Source: Thermodesulfobacteriota bacterium
GTDB lineage: Bacteria; Desulfobacterota_D; UBA1144; Nemesobacterales; UBA2774
Assembly (NCBI GenBank): GCA_021604765.1
Contig: BQJP01000005.1
Span: 1 to 64,000, forward strand
DNA length: 64,000 bases
Direction of reading: 5' to 3'
The position numbers and the translations under genes are program-made. Every line of letters starts with the position of its first letter. The stretch's first letter is position 1. This document shows, in pieces, positions 28,437 through 37,666 of this stretch. The notes under the pieces are model-generated. The model did no database searches and was not told the DNA's origin. It saw only the letters and a program-made list of their open reading frames with translations.

Positions 28437-30665
28437 TTATGGTTTAAACCACCTTAATCTATTAGCATTTGTTACAACTGTTACGGATGATAAGGCCATC
28501 GCTGCACCTGCAATTATAGGGCTTAGCAATATCCCTGTGAAGGGATAGAGTATTCCGGCAGCTATTGGAATGGCTAAAGTATTATAGCCAAATGCTCCAA
28601 TCAGATTTTCTTTAATATTTCTTAATGTTGCTTTTGAGATAGCCACTGCGTCTGCAACCCCATTTAGTGAACCGCGCATTAGGGTAATATCAGCGCTTTC
28701 TATTGCCACATCGGTTCCTGTACCTATTGCAAAACCCACGTCGGCTCCAGCAAGTGCAGGTGCATCGTTTATCCCATCCCCTACCATCGCAACCTTCTCT
28801 CCCCTTTCCTGAAGCTTGGTGATTTCATTTGCTTTATCCTGAGGCAATACTTCCGCAATAAAGTCATCAACTCCAACCAGATTAGCAACAGTCCCAGCAG
28901 TATCCCTATTATCCCCTGTAAGCATAACGACTTTTATACCTGAATGCTGTAGTCTCTTGATAGCATCTTTTGAATCTGTTTTTATTGGATCCGATATCCC
29001 TAATAGACCTAATGGATTTCCATCTAAACTTGCAAAAATAACGGTCTGTCCCAATTTAGATAACTCTTCTGAGCGAGATTGTAATGAACCTAATTTAAGA
29101 CCTTTGTCCTCCATAAGCTTACTGTTACCCAGAAGAACTTCTTTCTGCCCATAGAGCGCCCTTACACCATGTCCAGAAATAGCCTCAAATGATTCTATTG
29201 ATGAAAGTTCTAAACCTTTTTCCTTTGAAGCCTCCACAACTGCTTCTGCAAGTGGATGTTCTGAATTTACTTCAACGCTGGCGGCAATTGTTAATAGCTC
29301 CTCTTCACTTGATCCCTCAGAAGTCTCAAGTGCAGTCACAACAGGCTTGCCTTCTGTTATCGTCCCTGTCTTATCAAGTACTACAGTTGTTAGTTGTCCA
29401 GCTTTCTGAAGAGCGTCCCCTTTTCTTATAAGCACCCCATATTCCGCTGCTTTACCGACCCCTACCATTACAGAAATCGGCGTTGCCAAACCTAACGCGC
29501 ATGGGCAAGCAATAATCAGAACCGCAACGGTCGTAACAAGTATGTAAGTCAATTTTGGATCAGGCCCAAAGTTAAACCAGGCATGCATTGTCAAGACAGC
29601 AATGATCATTACAGTCGGCACAAAGATTGAAGAGACCTTATCTGCCAAACGTCCTATCTCGGGCTTGGTATTTTGAGCCTTTCTAACCATATCTATAATG
29701 TGAGATAGTGCGGTGTCTTTGCCGATGTGTGTCGCTTTAAAAAGAAAGCTGCCTGATTTATTGACAGACCCTCCTACTACTTTGTCTCTGATTTTTTTAC
29801 TAACAGGTATGGGTTCACCAGTTAACATTGATTCATCTACATGAGACGAGCCTTCAGTCAATTCACCATCTACCGGGATCTTTTCCCCCGGCCTTACTCT
29901 AACAATATCATCCATCACTACTTGTTCTATTGGGATATCAACCTCATTCCCTTCTCTTAATACTCTTGCAGTCTTTGGCTGAAGCCCAATTAGACGCTTA
30001 ATTGCTTCTGAAGTCTTACCACGCGCCCTCATCTCAAGAGCTGAACCTAGGTTTATAAAGGCAATAATTAAAGTTGCGGTATCAAAATAAACATGTCTTG
30101 CGATTTCACTAACTGAACCAGGAAAGATAACAACAAAAGTCGAATACAGCCATGCAACTCCTGTTCCTAAAGCAACTAGAGTGTCCATATTGGCATTATG
30201 GTTTTTAAAAGATTTAAGAGCGCCTGTAAAAAATCTCCCACCCGCATATGTAAGCACAAATAGAGCAAGTAATGAAATAACTCCCCAGGAAAACTGGCCT
30301 TTAAAAGTAGTTAAATCAGGTAGTAGATCTAGCATTGTAACCGCTACAATTACCAGACTTACAACTCCCGCAACTATGGTTTTCTTAAGAAGCTCTTTAT
30401 AATGAGCCAGCTCTTGGTTTTCTTTACTGGTATCTTCTGAATTATCTTCTAGAGAGGAAGCTGTATAGCCAGACTTTGTAATGGCGTTTATTAGAACATC
30501 TTCTGCAACATCTCCTGAAACATTCACTGTACGTTCGGCAAAATTCACCTCTACATCTTCTACACCAGGGAGAGCTCTAACAGCTGTTTCAATAGTATTT
30601 ACACAACTAGCGCAGCTAATGTCAGAGACATAAAGACGTTGGTATTTATCCGTTTTGGTATTCAT
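28437..30665 (-). CDS. copA: Copper-exporting P1B-type ATPase
   Basis: 742-residue copper pump. One N-terminal heavy-metal domain (ISCASC, residues 16-21), the membrane CPC (near 388) in [10 protein letters not shown], phosphorylation site [11 protein letters not shown] (near 429), SEHPLAEAV and [10 protein letters not shown] are all present. It moves Cu(I) out of the cytoplasm. Its stop codon touches the start of a cupredoxin gene. The divergent gene across 278 bp encodes a ribbon-helix-helix protein, a possible but unproven regulator. Confidence 0.94.
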   Translation of the reverse strand: MNTKTDKYQRLYVSDISCASCVNTIETAVRALPGVEDVEVNFAERTVNVSGDVAEDVLINAITKSGYTASSLEDNSEDTSKENQELAHYKELLKKTIVAGVVSLVIVAVTMLDLLPDLTTFKGQFSWGVISLLALFVLTYAGGRFFTGALKSFKNHNANMDTLVALGTGVAWLYSTFVVIFPGSVSEIARHVYFDTATLIIAFINLGSALEMRARGKTSEAIKRLIGLQPKTARVLREGNEVDIPIEQVVMDDIVRVRPGEKIPVDGELTEGSSHVDESMLTGEPIPVSKKIRDKVVGGSVNKSGSFLFKATHIGKDTALSHIIDMVRKAQNTKPEIGRLADKVSSIFVPTVMIIAVLTMHAWFNFGPDPKLTYILVTTVAVLIIACPCALGLATPISVMVGVGKAAEYGVLIRKGDALQKAGQLTTVVLDKTGTITEGKPVVTALETSEGSSEEELLTIAASVEVNSEHPLAEAVVEASKEKGLELSSIESFEAISGHGVRALYGQKEVLLGNSKLMEDKGLKLGSLQSRSEELSKLGQTVIFASLDGNPLGLLGISDPIKTDSKDAIKRLQHSGIKVVMLTGDNRDTAGTVANLVGVDDFIAEVLPQDKANEITKLQERGEKVAMVGDGINDAPALAGADVGFAIGTGTDVAIESADITLMRGSLNGVADAVAISKATLRNIKENLIGAFGYNTLAIPIAAGILYPFTGILLSPIIAGAAMALSSVTVVTNANRLRWFKP

Positions 30666-30943
30666 TTGTTCTGCCGTAGCAACAAGTTTTCAACTCATAA
30701 TCCTAAGAATTAACACCTACAAATTAATATACCGATTATTTAGTCAGAACATAGCAAGTATAGATATTATTAAAGGCAAAAAAAAATGCCTTCGTCTTAA
30801 TGGATTAATAAGTTATATTTGACACGTAACTTTTTGATGATAGTTGAGTCAAACTTATTAAGTTGAAATTAGGAAGCTAAACTTATATAAACCGACTACA
30901 AATTTATGTTGAAAATATACACAAAATAGGTAGTATATATTAT

Positions 30944-31177
30944 ATGGCAACCAAAAAAAAGAACACCACAAAGAAAGAAACTCTGGACAAAGCTATATAT
31001 GTTAAGGCATCTCAAGATTTTGTAGACATGCTAAATGAATCGCAGTGGTATCTGCGTATGAAACCCGCTCAAATAGTGAGAGAAGCTGTACTTGAATACC
31101 TAAAAAGACATCTTCCAAAAGACGCTAAAGCCAAATTACTACCAAAAGACACTAAAACCAAATTACCCCAAAGATAG
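30944..31177 (+). CDS. Ribbon-helix-helix type small protein
   Basis: 77 residues. A Lys/Thr-rich start, then KAIYVKASQDFVDMLNESQ and PAQIVREAVLEYLKRH, a strand-helix-helix pattern of the MetJ/CopG class of DNA-binding proteins. The C-terminus contains a duplicated nine-residue unit (PKDAKAKLL / PKDTKTKLP). It is divergent from copA and 136 bp before gmhB. Whether it is a repressor of either neighbour is unknown; no antitoxin partner toxin is adjacent. Confidence 0.6.
   Translation: MATKKKNTTKKETLDKAIYVKASQDFVDMLNESQWYLRMKPAQIVREAVLEYLKRHLPKDAKAKLLPKDTKTKLPQR
31115..31168 (+). repeat. 27-bp tandem duplication in the C-terminal codons of the RHH gene
   Basis: CCAAAAGACGCTAAAGCCAA at 31115 recurs at 31142 with few differences, a 27-bp period that adds one copy of a nine-residue basic unit to the protein tail. 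Confidence 0.7.
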
Positions 31178-31312
31178 ATAGTTAAAACATCTTTAAGAAG
31201 AATTATCTATACAAATAACTATTTAGTATTGGAACGCATAACTTCTCAAAGTTAGTGATGTCATTCCAATTGAGTTAGATTTTTCTATTCCAACCAGCTA
31301 TTAGAGGACGTT

Positions 31313-31867
31313 ATGGGTTTAAGAGCTGTGTTTCTTGACAGAGATAAGACCATCCTTATGCCTAAAGGCAGAGAGAAATATATTTATAGGGCAGAGGATT
31401 TCCATATTCCGGACAATTTCATTGAAGCCCTTAGGCGGTTAATCGATCAAGACTATTTATTATTTGTAATAACCAACCAGGGTAGAATCGCAAAAGGATA
31501 TCTGACAGAAAAGGATGTAGAGGAACTTCACAATTCTCTAGACTCCATACTAAAAGATAACGGCGTTTATATATCTGAATATGAATACTGTCCGCATAAT
31601 CCGAGAGGAAGCTTATACCCCTACAACATAATTTGTGAATGCAGAAAGCCTAAGACCGGTATGATTGACTCAATCCGCAACTCATATGAAATAGAAGTAT
31701 CTAATTCATGGATGATTGGAGACTCATATAAAGACATACTTGCCGGCAATAAAGCCGGTCTTCGAACTATTCAAGTTTTAACCGGAGCAGAATCATATAC
31801 GCACGACGCAGATTTTGTTGAAGCAGATTTAGTCAAAGCTGTAAACAGAATATTGACAGAAAAATAA
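31313..31867 (+). CDS. gmhB: HAD-IIIA phosphatase, heptose bisphosphate phosphatase type
   Basis: 184-residue HAD phosphatase. Motif I is FLDRDKTIL, motif II VITNQG, and the zinc-binding C-x-H ... C-x-C loop of GmhB is present (CPHNP, then CECRKPKTGM); motif IV is MIGDSYKDILAGNKAG. It probably removes the C7 phosphate of D-glycero-D-manno-heptose 1,7-bisphosphate for LPS core synthesis; histidinol phosphatase activity is the usual alternative. Other heptose genes are not in the window. Confidence 0.83.
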   Translation: MGLRAVFLDRDKTILMPKGREKYIYRAEDFHIPDNFIEALRRLIDQDYLLFVITNQGRIAKGYLTEKDVEELHNSLDSILKDNGVYISEYEYCPHNPRGSLYPYNIICECRKPKTGMIDSIRNSYEIEVSNSWMIGDSYKDILAGNKAGLRTIQVLTGAESYTHDADFVEADLVKAVNRILTEK

Positions 31868-31969
31868 TTAGTCTTTAAAACCCAAATTAAGTGATTATAT
31901 TCAAGACTGTAGAAGGTAATTACATAAATTCATGAAAAATAAAAAGTAATAGATAAAGGGAATAAAAAA

Positions 31970-32200
31970 ATGAACAGACAATCAAATGGTTTCACAGCCA
32001 CACAAACAAATCAAGGTTTTCATGTAGTAAGTCATGACAACACAAAAGAGTTTGAAATCTCATTGAATGATTTTAATGAATTCGCCAATAAGTATGCTCA
32101 AGATACTCTAGAGGGAAAGAACCCGGAACTATCAGAAAAAGAAGAAATCATCTTTTCAATATGGGAAATGGTTTTAATACCGGATACTACAATACATTAA
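31970..32200 (+). CDS. Hypothetical protein, 76 residues
   Basis: A small polar protein, not recognised. It contains aromatic and acidic residues, a predicted helix in EISLNDFNEFANKYAQDTLEG, and no membrane segment or cysteines. A purine-rich AAAGGGAA lies ahead of the ATG. Its 3' end overlaps the convergent lipoprotein gene by four bases. Codon use looks ordinary, so I treat it as real. Confidence 0.55.
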   Translation: MNRQSNGFTATQTNQGFHVVSHDNTKEFEISLNDFNEFANKYAQDTLEGKNPELSEKEEIIFSIWEMVLIPDTTIH

Positions 32201-32649
32201 TCCCTACCAGCATATCGACAAGCGGCTGAGGCCAGCTTATCTCCAATTGTGCCTTGCTTATAATCTTCTTTGAATCTTTCTTCACTTCTCCCAAGGACTT
32301 GTCCGTCCACGCCGTAGTATTCTTCTCCCAATACATAAAGTGTCCGGTCATTGCAATCTACTTCCCAAAATCCTAATTGCCTCATATACGTTTCTTTACT
32401 CTGGTCACTATCTTTTTTCGCATAGTATCTAATCCAGAATTTTCTGATATTACCCTCTATATGCATGCCTTTTAAATCTATAAATACAGATACATTCTGG
32501 CCCTGTTCATCACGGACATCGCCTACATATTTCCATTCATGATCTTTGGTCACTTCATCACTGCCGCAAGAATAAAGCCCCAGGAAAAATATTGCACATA
32601 TAACAAAAACTAACTTTGAAACAATTTTAATTTTTCTAAATTCTGTCAT
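32197..32649 (-). CDS. Putative lipoprotein, surface-adhesin-E-like
   Basis: 150 residues with a signal peptide and lipobox LYSC (near residue 28), then a small domain with HEWKYVGDV, VFIDLKGMHIEGN, KFWIRYYAKKD and FWEVDCNDRTLYVLGE. The order of conserved Trp/Val/Asp and the Cys near 115 resembles the surface-adhesin protein E-like domain found in many Gram-negative lipoproteins of unknown role. Envelope location is well supported; the family match is tentative. Confidence 0.6.
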   Translation of the reverse strand: MTEFRKIKIVSKLVFVICAIFFLGLYSCGSDEVTKDHEWKYVGDVRDEQGQNVSVFIDLKGMHIEGNIRKFWIRYYAKKDSDQSKETYMRQLGFWEVDCNDRTLYVLGEEYYGVDGQVLGRSEERFKEDYKQGTIGDKLASAACRYAGRD

Positions 32650-32750
32650 TTTGTCCCTCTCAGTATTAATCTAAAATTTTATATTATGAAATAGTATTTT
32701 CAATATAACCTATTTGGAAGAGATGTGAGTTGAAGTTATTTCAGAAGAAA

Positions 32751-34103
32751 TCACTTTCTAGACATCTCTATATGAAGATATTTTTTTGTTTCCTCTACAA
32801 CAACCTTCGATAATCCCAATACTCCTACAAGATTTGGAAAAACCATAAGACCATTCATTACATCTGCAAAAGTCCAAACCAGATCTAATTTTACAACAGC
32901 TCCCACAAATACTACCCCTGTAAACAAAACTCTGTAAGGCATAACAGCTTTTTCTTTAAAAATATATTCTATAGACTTTTCTCCATAATAGCTCCAGCCA
33001 AGCAACGTAGAATAAGCAAAGAACGCAAGACTAATAGCCACAATCTCAGCACCAAACAGAGGTACACCACTTTCAAATGCCTTTGCGGACAGACCCGCTC
33101 CTGTATCCCCGTCAGACCATATTCCGCTGGAGATAATAACAAGAGCAGTAAATGTGCAGACGACAATAGTATCAATAAAAGTTTGAGTCATTGAGACTAG
33201 ACCCTGAGCAACTGGGTTTCTGGTTTTAGCCGCCGCTGCTGCTATAGGGGAACTACCCATCCCTGATTCATTTGAGAATATACCTCGAGCAACTCCCATT
33301 CTGACTGTCTGACTAATAGTTGCTCCAAGAAATCCTCCTGCTGCAGCTGTAGGATTGAGAGCGTGATAGAAAATTAGATAAAAAGCATGTGGAATATTTT
33401 TCCAAAATACTAAAAGTGTTAGAATTGCTCCCACCATATAAAAGATTATCATTACCGGAACAATCGTACTCGTAGCTCTTGCAATACTTTTTATTCCACC
33501 TACAATCACCAAACCGGTAGCTACACATAACACAATTCCTGTAATCCAGAACGGTATTCCAAAGGCCTCGCCCAGGGCATCGGCAACCGAGTTTGACTGA
33601 ACCATATTCCCAATTCCAAAAGCTGCGAGAGCGGCAAAAATGGCAAACAACATTCCAAGCCAATGAAGTCGTAAGCCTTTTGAAAGATAGTACATAGGAC
33701 CACCACTCATTGTTCCAAACTTATCAACTTCCCTGTATTTAACAGCAAGCACGGCTTCTGAATATTTAGTAGCCATTCCTACAAGCCCTGTAACCCACAT
33801 CCAAAAAACAGCGCCCGGTCCTCCCACCGCAATAGCAGTTGCAACCCCCGCGATATTACCAACTCCAACTGTTGCAGACAGAGCTGTCATAAGAGCTTGA
33901 AATTGAGAGATATCTCCTTCAGTTTCTACATCTTCTTTTCTTTTTATGAGGGCTAAATAAAGAGCTGGCAAGAGAGCCCTGAACTGTATACCCCTTAATA
34001 GAACAGTAAGGTAAATACCTGTACCTATTAAGAGTACAATAAGTGGCAATCCCCAGACGAATCCACTTAATTTTGATAAAATTTCTAATATTTCTTGTTG
34101 CAT
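32751..34103 (-). CDS. Alanine/glycine:cation symporter (AGCS family)
   Basis: 450-residue sodium- or proton-coupled amino-acid importer with about eleven membrane helices. Family signatures are [19 protein letters not shown] near residue 73, [11 protein letters not shown] near 135 and [19 protein letters not shown] near 277. It would take up alanine, glycine or serine. It is transcribed leftwards from the 400-bp gap before the MoxR gene. Confidence 0.92.
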   Translation of the reverse strand: MQQEILEILSKLSGFVWGLPLIVLLIGTGIYLTVLLRGIQFRALLPALYLALIKRKEDVETEGDISQFQALMTALSATVGVGNIAGVATAIAVGGPGAVFWMWVTGLVGMATKYSEAVLAVKYREVDKFGTMSGGPMYYLSKGLRLHWLGMLFAIFAALAAFGIGNMVQSNSVADALGEAFGIPFWITGIVLCVATGLVIVGGIKSIARATSTIVPVMIIFYMVGAILTLLVFWKNIPHAFYLIFYHALNPTAAAGGFLGATISQTVRMGVARGIFSNESGMGSSPIAAAAAKTRNPVAQGLVSMTQTFIDTIVVCTFTALVIISSGIWSDGDTGAGLSAKAFESGVPLFGAEIVAISLAFFAYSTLLGWSYYGEKSIEYIFKEKAVMPYRVLFTGVVFVGAVVKLDLVWTFADVMNGLMVFPNLVGVLGLSKVVVEETKKYLHIEMSRK

Positions 34104-34503
34104 CTATTGCACCCTATTTAGTTCTGGATATTAGCCACTAAACTTATCACATTAAATTATCTAAAGTAAAGTTGCATATTCCAAAAAGTTGAAAATGAAC
34201 CTGATAATGTATCAAATGTTCTAGAGGACTCTGTAAATACTTTTTAAATCATGCCAACAGACTGCGAATCTCTTTTAGAGCAAATAGATGTTCTGCAAAA
34301 ACGCAGTTCACAAACTGCAACCAAACTGATTGACTAGCAATGACGCGGGCCATATCATATTGCAAGATACTACTAAAATTTATTAAATCACAACGATGAA
34401 AGCAAAAATAGCATGAAGATTATATTGCAAAAAAAACACCCCTTATGTACAATTACTTACTACACCTAATCTGAAACGAAATACACGGAGGCAAGACCCT
34501 ATA
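34104..34503. other. 400-bp intergenic region with a candidate rightward promoter
   Basis: Divergent gap between the symporter gene and the MoxR gene. TTGCAA (34425-34430) and TACAAT (34448-34453), 17 bp apart, form a reasonable promoter for the MoxR gene, whose GGAGG lies at about 34486. A 28-codon ORF at 34251-34337 has no ribosome binding site and is not called. I see no RNA gene, repeat array or strong hairpin in the rest. Confidence 0.5.
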
Positions 34504-35466
34504 ATGACAACTTCAAATCCATTCGTAGTTCTCAAAGAAGAAATGGATAATCTCGTAGTGGGACATGAGGAAGTAAAGTTAGCCCTACTGCTAGGCATTA
34601 TCGCTAGAGAACATATATATGTGGAGGGACCTCCCGGAACTGCAAAAACTATGTTATCCGAAATCGTGTCTGCAGCCGCCAGCCTGAGATTCTTTTTCTA
34701 CCAGCTTCATAGAGACACCAGGTTATCAGAATTGATTGGTGACCTAGTGATTTCAAAAGAGACAACAGATAGCGGAGAAATAATTAAACAAAAGGTAGTA
34801 AAAGGTGGAATATTAACTTCAGAAATTTGTCTTCTGGACGATATTTCAAGAGCCCCAGGAGAATCGCTAAACGTACTACTTAGAATACTTAACGAAAGAA
34901 AATTCTTTAATGAAGACATCCCTCTTTTAACCGCAATCGGAACAAGTAATCCGACAGCTGATGAGTATTATAATGAACCTCTTGATCCAGCCAACCTTGA
35001 TAGATTTGTTTTGCAGATTAATTCACAAGGACTGTCTTACGGCAGGAAATGGGATGAAGCAAAAGAGGTTATAAAGCTTTATAGCGAAAGACCAAACGAA
35101 TACGAAGTACCCACCAGAGTAAGCAGAGAGGTCTTTGATGAATATTACGAAAAATTAAGCACTGTTGAGATACCTTTAGCTGTTCAAGAAGCATTAGCTA
35201 AGTTTGTAGCAACTCTGATAGAAGACTTCGGATGTAATGAAACAAACTCTCTTATATCGGACAGAACGTTCTTCGTGAAATCACTTAAGATCATGAGAGC
35301 TCATGCATTATTACATGACAGAGAGCATTGCACAGTTGAAGACTTAAATGCATTAAAGTTTATGACGGCATTTAGGATTCCTGAAGAAGTATTTCAACAG
35401 CTCGATCAAATTCTTGACGACCTGACATCCAAAAAAAAAAAGACAGGGACAGACAAGATAGGCTAG
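34504..35466 (+). CDS. MoxR-type AAA+ ATPase, chelatase-I-like
   Basis: 320-residue AAA+ ATPase of the MoxR/magnesium-chelatase clade. Walker A is GPPGTAKT (42-49); Walker B is unusual, LLDDISRAP (about 110-118) where most family members have an Asp-Glu pair. The sensor segment GTSNP (about 156) and the Arg-rich lid follow. The last codons run through 11 adenines and end at a TAG. MoxR proteins work with VWA-domain partners to remodel or insert metal into target proteins, and the VWA gene lies next in the -1 frame. See the slippery-site entry. Confidence 0.87.
   Translation: MTTSNPFVVLKEEMDNLVVGHEEVKLALLLGIIAREHIYVEGPPGTAKTMLSEIVSAAASLRFFFYQLHRDTRLSELIGDLVISKETTDSGEIIKQKVVKGGILTSEICLLDDISRAPGESLNVLLRILNERKFFNEDIPLLTAIGTSNPTADEYYNEPLDPANLDRFVLQINSQGLSYGRKWDEAKEVIKLYSERPNEYEVPTRVSREVFDEYYEKLSTVEIPLAVQEALAKFVATLIEDFGCNETNSLISDRTFFVKSLKIMRAHALLHDREHCTVEDLNALKFMTAFRIPEEVFQQLDQILDDLTSKKKKTGTDKIG
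35436..35442 (+). other. Candidate -1 frameshift site A-AAA-AAG
   Basis: The MoxR frame reads TCC AAA AAA AAA AAG across an 11-A run (35431-35441), which ends in the heptamer A-AAA-AAG used by E. coli dnaX. A -1 shift here leaves the short MoxR end (stop at 35464) and enters the VWA frame, which is open from 35418 without a stop. The product would be about 711 residues: AAA+ domain, acidic Gln/Glu linker, VWA domain. Transcript slippage on the A-run could give the same fusion. No clear upstream Shine-Dalgarno or downstream stem was seen. Confidence 0.55.
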
Positions 35467-35660
35467 AGGAAGAGCAACAACAGCAACAACAAGAATCTCA
35501 ACCAGATGGTGATCAGCCGGGAGAAGATGAGGACCAGCACCAGGAAATTCCCGATGAAGATGCAACAAAAGAATCCCAGGACGATGAACTGTCCGAAGCC
35601 CGAAAGACCTTTTTCCAAGCCCTAAAAGAACTCAAAGAAAATATAGAAAAAGAAAGTAAC

Positions 35661-36638
35661 ATGATCCCTCCTGATAATCAGGATATACCATCCGATCCCG
35701 ATGGTCAGATAAGTGAAGACCTAGGAGACCGAGAAAATAGAGAACCCCCCGAATCTAACAAGGTTTTTGCAAGTAAATCCCCTGACCCGGGTGATGATGA
35801 TGACTACTGGATTGGCGGTAAGAAGAATACTGATTCAGCAGATAATGTAAGAATTATCATGAAGGTTTTGGAAGGAAACTTCCAGAGAAGCATGGCACTC
35901 AAAGCCCCGCATCCCGGGGGAATGCCCAGAACGTGGAAAAGAATGAATTATTTCGACGAGATTGAAGATATAGATCCTTTTGAGGCAACAATCTGGACTG
36001 AGAACACAACCCCGACTTTACCCCGTGTGCACAAAAGAGAAAGAGAAATGATGGGCGGTGAGATAGCAATACTTCGCGATGTAAGCACCTCGATGATGGG
36101 AGTGTATAGCGAATGGTCTTCTTCAGTAGTAAGGGGCGTAATAGAGCTTGCTAGATCAAAGAAAATGAGAGTTGGTTATGTTGAATTTAATCACCGCTCT
36201 TACAAGTATAAGAGGAACTCACAATTCTTTACGCGCGACTACAACTGGATGCTTGATCTTGCTTCAAAAACAGAGTGTTCAGGAAATACAAATTACGAGG
36301 ATGCTTTAAAAGACGCAATTTCAGAATTCAGAGGCCGCGGACTTAGAAACAAACACATACTATTTATAACCGACGGTATTCCGACCTCCGGAGATTGTGA
36401 TGTGATCGGCGAGAGGATTAGAGCTAAGAAGCTCGGGGTATGTATTCACTCTATATTTATTGGATCTAAGAACTATCCCAAGATTCTGGAAAAGATTTCA
36501 CAGGAAACAAGCGGGACTCAATTTATAGCGACTAAAAGAAAAAATGGATTAATTAGAATCGAGAGAGAAGATAAGAAAATTTTGAAACCGGCTACGGATC
36601 AAACAAGGGTAGATCCATTCGGCGAAGTGTTTGCTTAG
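35661..36638 (+). CDS. VWA-domain protein, chelatase-D-like (real coding region probably begins upstream)
   Basis: From the ATG the product is 325 residues with an acidic start and a VWA domain whose metal site reads DVSTSM (Asp140, Ser142, Ser144), followed by NYEDAL and FITDGIPTSGD. The frame is open and protein-like for another 66 codons upstream (35463-35660), rich in Gln, Glu and Asp, but has no ATG, GTG or TTG and no ribosome binding site at the ATG; a CTG at 35589 is the only near-start. This fits production as a fusion with the MoxR ATPase by -1 frameshift. The MIDAS residues are intact, so the domain should bind a partner through Mg. Confidence 0.8.
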   Translation: MIPPDNQDIPSDPDGQISEDLGDRENREPPESNKVFASKSPDPGDDDDYWIGGKKNTDSADNVRIIMKVLEGNFQRSMALKAPHPGGMPRTWKRMNYFDEIEDIDPFEATIWTENTTPTLPRVHKREREMMGGEIAILRDVSTSMMGVYSEWSSSVVRGVIELARSKKMRVGYVEFNHRSYKYKRNSQFFTRDYNWMLDLASKTECSGNTNYEDALKDAISEFRGRGLRNKHILFITDGIPTSGDCDVIGERIRAKKLGVCIHSIFIGSKNYPKILEKISQETSGTQFIATKRKNGLIRIEREDKKILKPATDQTRVDPFGEVFA

Positions 36639-36644
36639 AGCAGA

Positions 36645-37646
36645 TTATCTTTGATATTTATTCACTGCATTTTGATGTTCTCTAAAACTGTTTGAGAAAT
36701 GATGAGTGCCGTCCCCTTTAGAGACAAAGTATAGATACTTCACATCAGCAGGATCAAGCACAGCGATGATGGAATCCCTTCCAGGATTAGCAATCGGACC
36801 AGGGGGAAGACCTTTGATAACATAAGTATTGTATTTAGTATATTCTTTTAAGTCCCTTCTACGCAAGTTACCGTTATAATTCTCTCCCATTCCATATATA
36901 ACAGTTGGATCGCTATCCAGTTTCATACCGATTCTGAGTCTGTTCTGAAACACGGCTGAAATAACTGGGCGTTCAAAGACAGACCCAGTTTCTTTCTCAA
37001 TAATTGAAGCCAATGTAAGAATTTCATTATCAGTAAGATTCACTCTTTCTCTTTGATCTGAAAGTGGCTCATAGACAGCTTTAAATCTTTCAACCATTAA
37101 TACAATTAATTCTTTAGGAGTAAGAGATCTGGAGTAAGAATAGGTTTCCGGGAATAGGTATCCCTCAAAACTGTTAAGATCAGGACCAAGAAGCTGCTTA
37201 ATTAAAACCTTATTTTGAGTTTCCTTTATAAAATCGGCTTCACTTACTACACCCTTCTCATCAAGCAATCTTGCAATTTCTTTTACAGTTAATCCTTCAG
37301 GAATAGTTACTTGTTTAAGCTCAACATCTCCACGAACGATTTTATTAGTTACATCCGCCATCGTGGAGCCTTTTTCAAATTTATATTCACCGGCTTTTAA
37401 TTCATCCTGCCACCCTTCTTTCATCACATATAAAATAAAGACTTTATCGTTTGCTATTACTCCTGATTGCATAAGTTTTCTAGATATACTGCTCAGTCCT
37501 GAACCTTTAGGAATTTCAACAACAGTATCTTCCACAACACTTGGAGCGGTCTTTATATAATTCAATACAGTAAAGTAAGAAACGACAATGGTGAGTAGTA
37601 TTAGAATTAAAAAGATAAATATGTAGAGTAGATTTCTGGACTTCAT
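36645..37646 (-). CDS. mltG: Endolytic peptidoglycan transglycosylase
   Basis: 333-residue inner-membrane enzyme that cuts nascent glycan strands, setting chain length. One N-terminal helix (about 6-28), a LysM-like region, and the YceG catalytic domain with LASIIEKETG (catalytic Glu), DSDPTVIYG and the ending YNTYVIKGLPPGPIANPG. It lies 21 bp beyond proB on the same strand and converges on the VWA gene with only six bases between stops. Confidence 0.93.
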   Translation of the reverse strand: MKSRNLLYIFIFLILILLTIVVSYFTVLNYIKTAPSVVEDTVVEIPKGSGLSSISRKLMQSGVIANDKVFILYVMKEGWQDELKAGEYKFEKGSTMADVTNKIVRGDVELKQVTIPEGLTVKEIARLLDEKGVVSEADFIKETQNKVLIKQLLGPDLNSFEGYLFPETYSYSRSLTPKELIVLMVERFKAVYEPLSDQRERVNLTDNEILTLASIIEKETGSVFERPVISAVFQNRLRIGMKLDSDPTVIYGMGENYNGNLRRRDLKEYTKYNTYVIKGLPPGPIANPGRDSIIAVLDPADVKYLYFVSKGDGTHHFSNSFREHQNAVNKYQR

Positions 37647-37666
37647 AGTCAGTATTTAATAATTTA

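Noticed and set aside
30772-30792. Hairpin AAGGCA / TGCCTT with a loop of eight A
   Set aside because: It lies between divergent genes with no T-run after it on either strand, so it is not a terminator; operator function cannot be shown.
34251-34337. 28-codon ORF in the 400-bp gap before the MoxR gene
   Set aside because: Somewhat protein-like, but no ribosome binding site and no supporting context.
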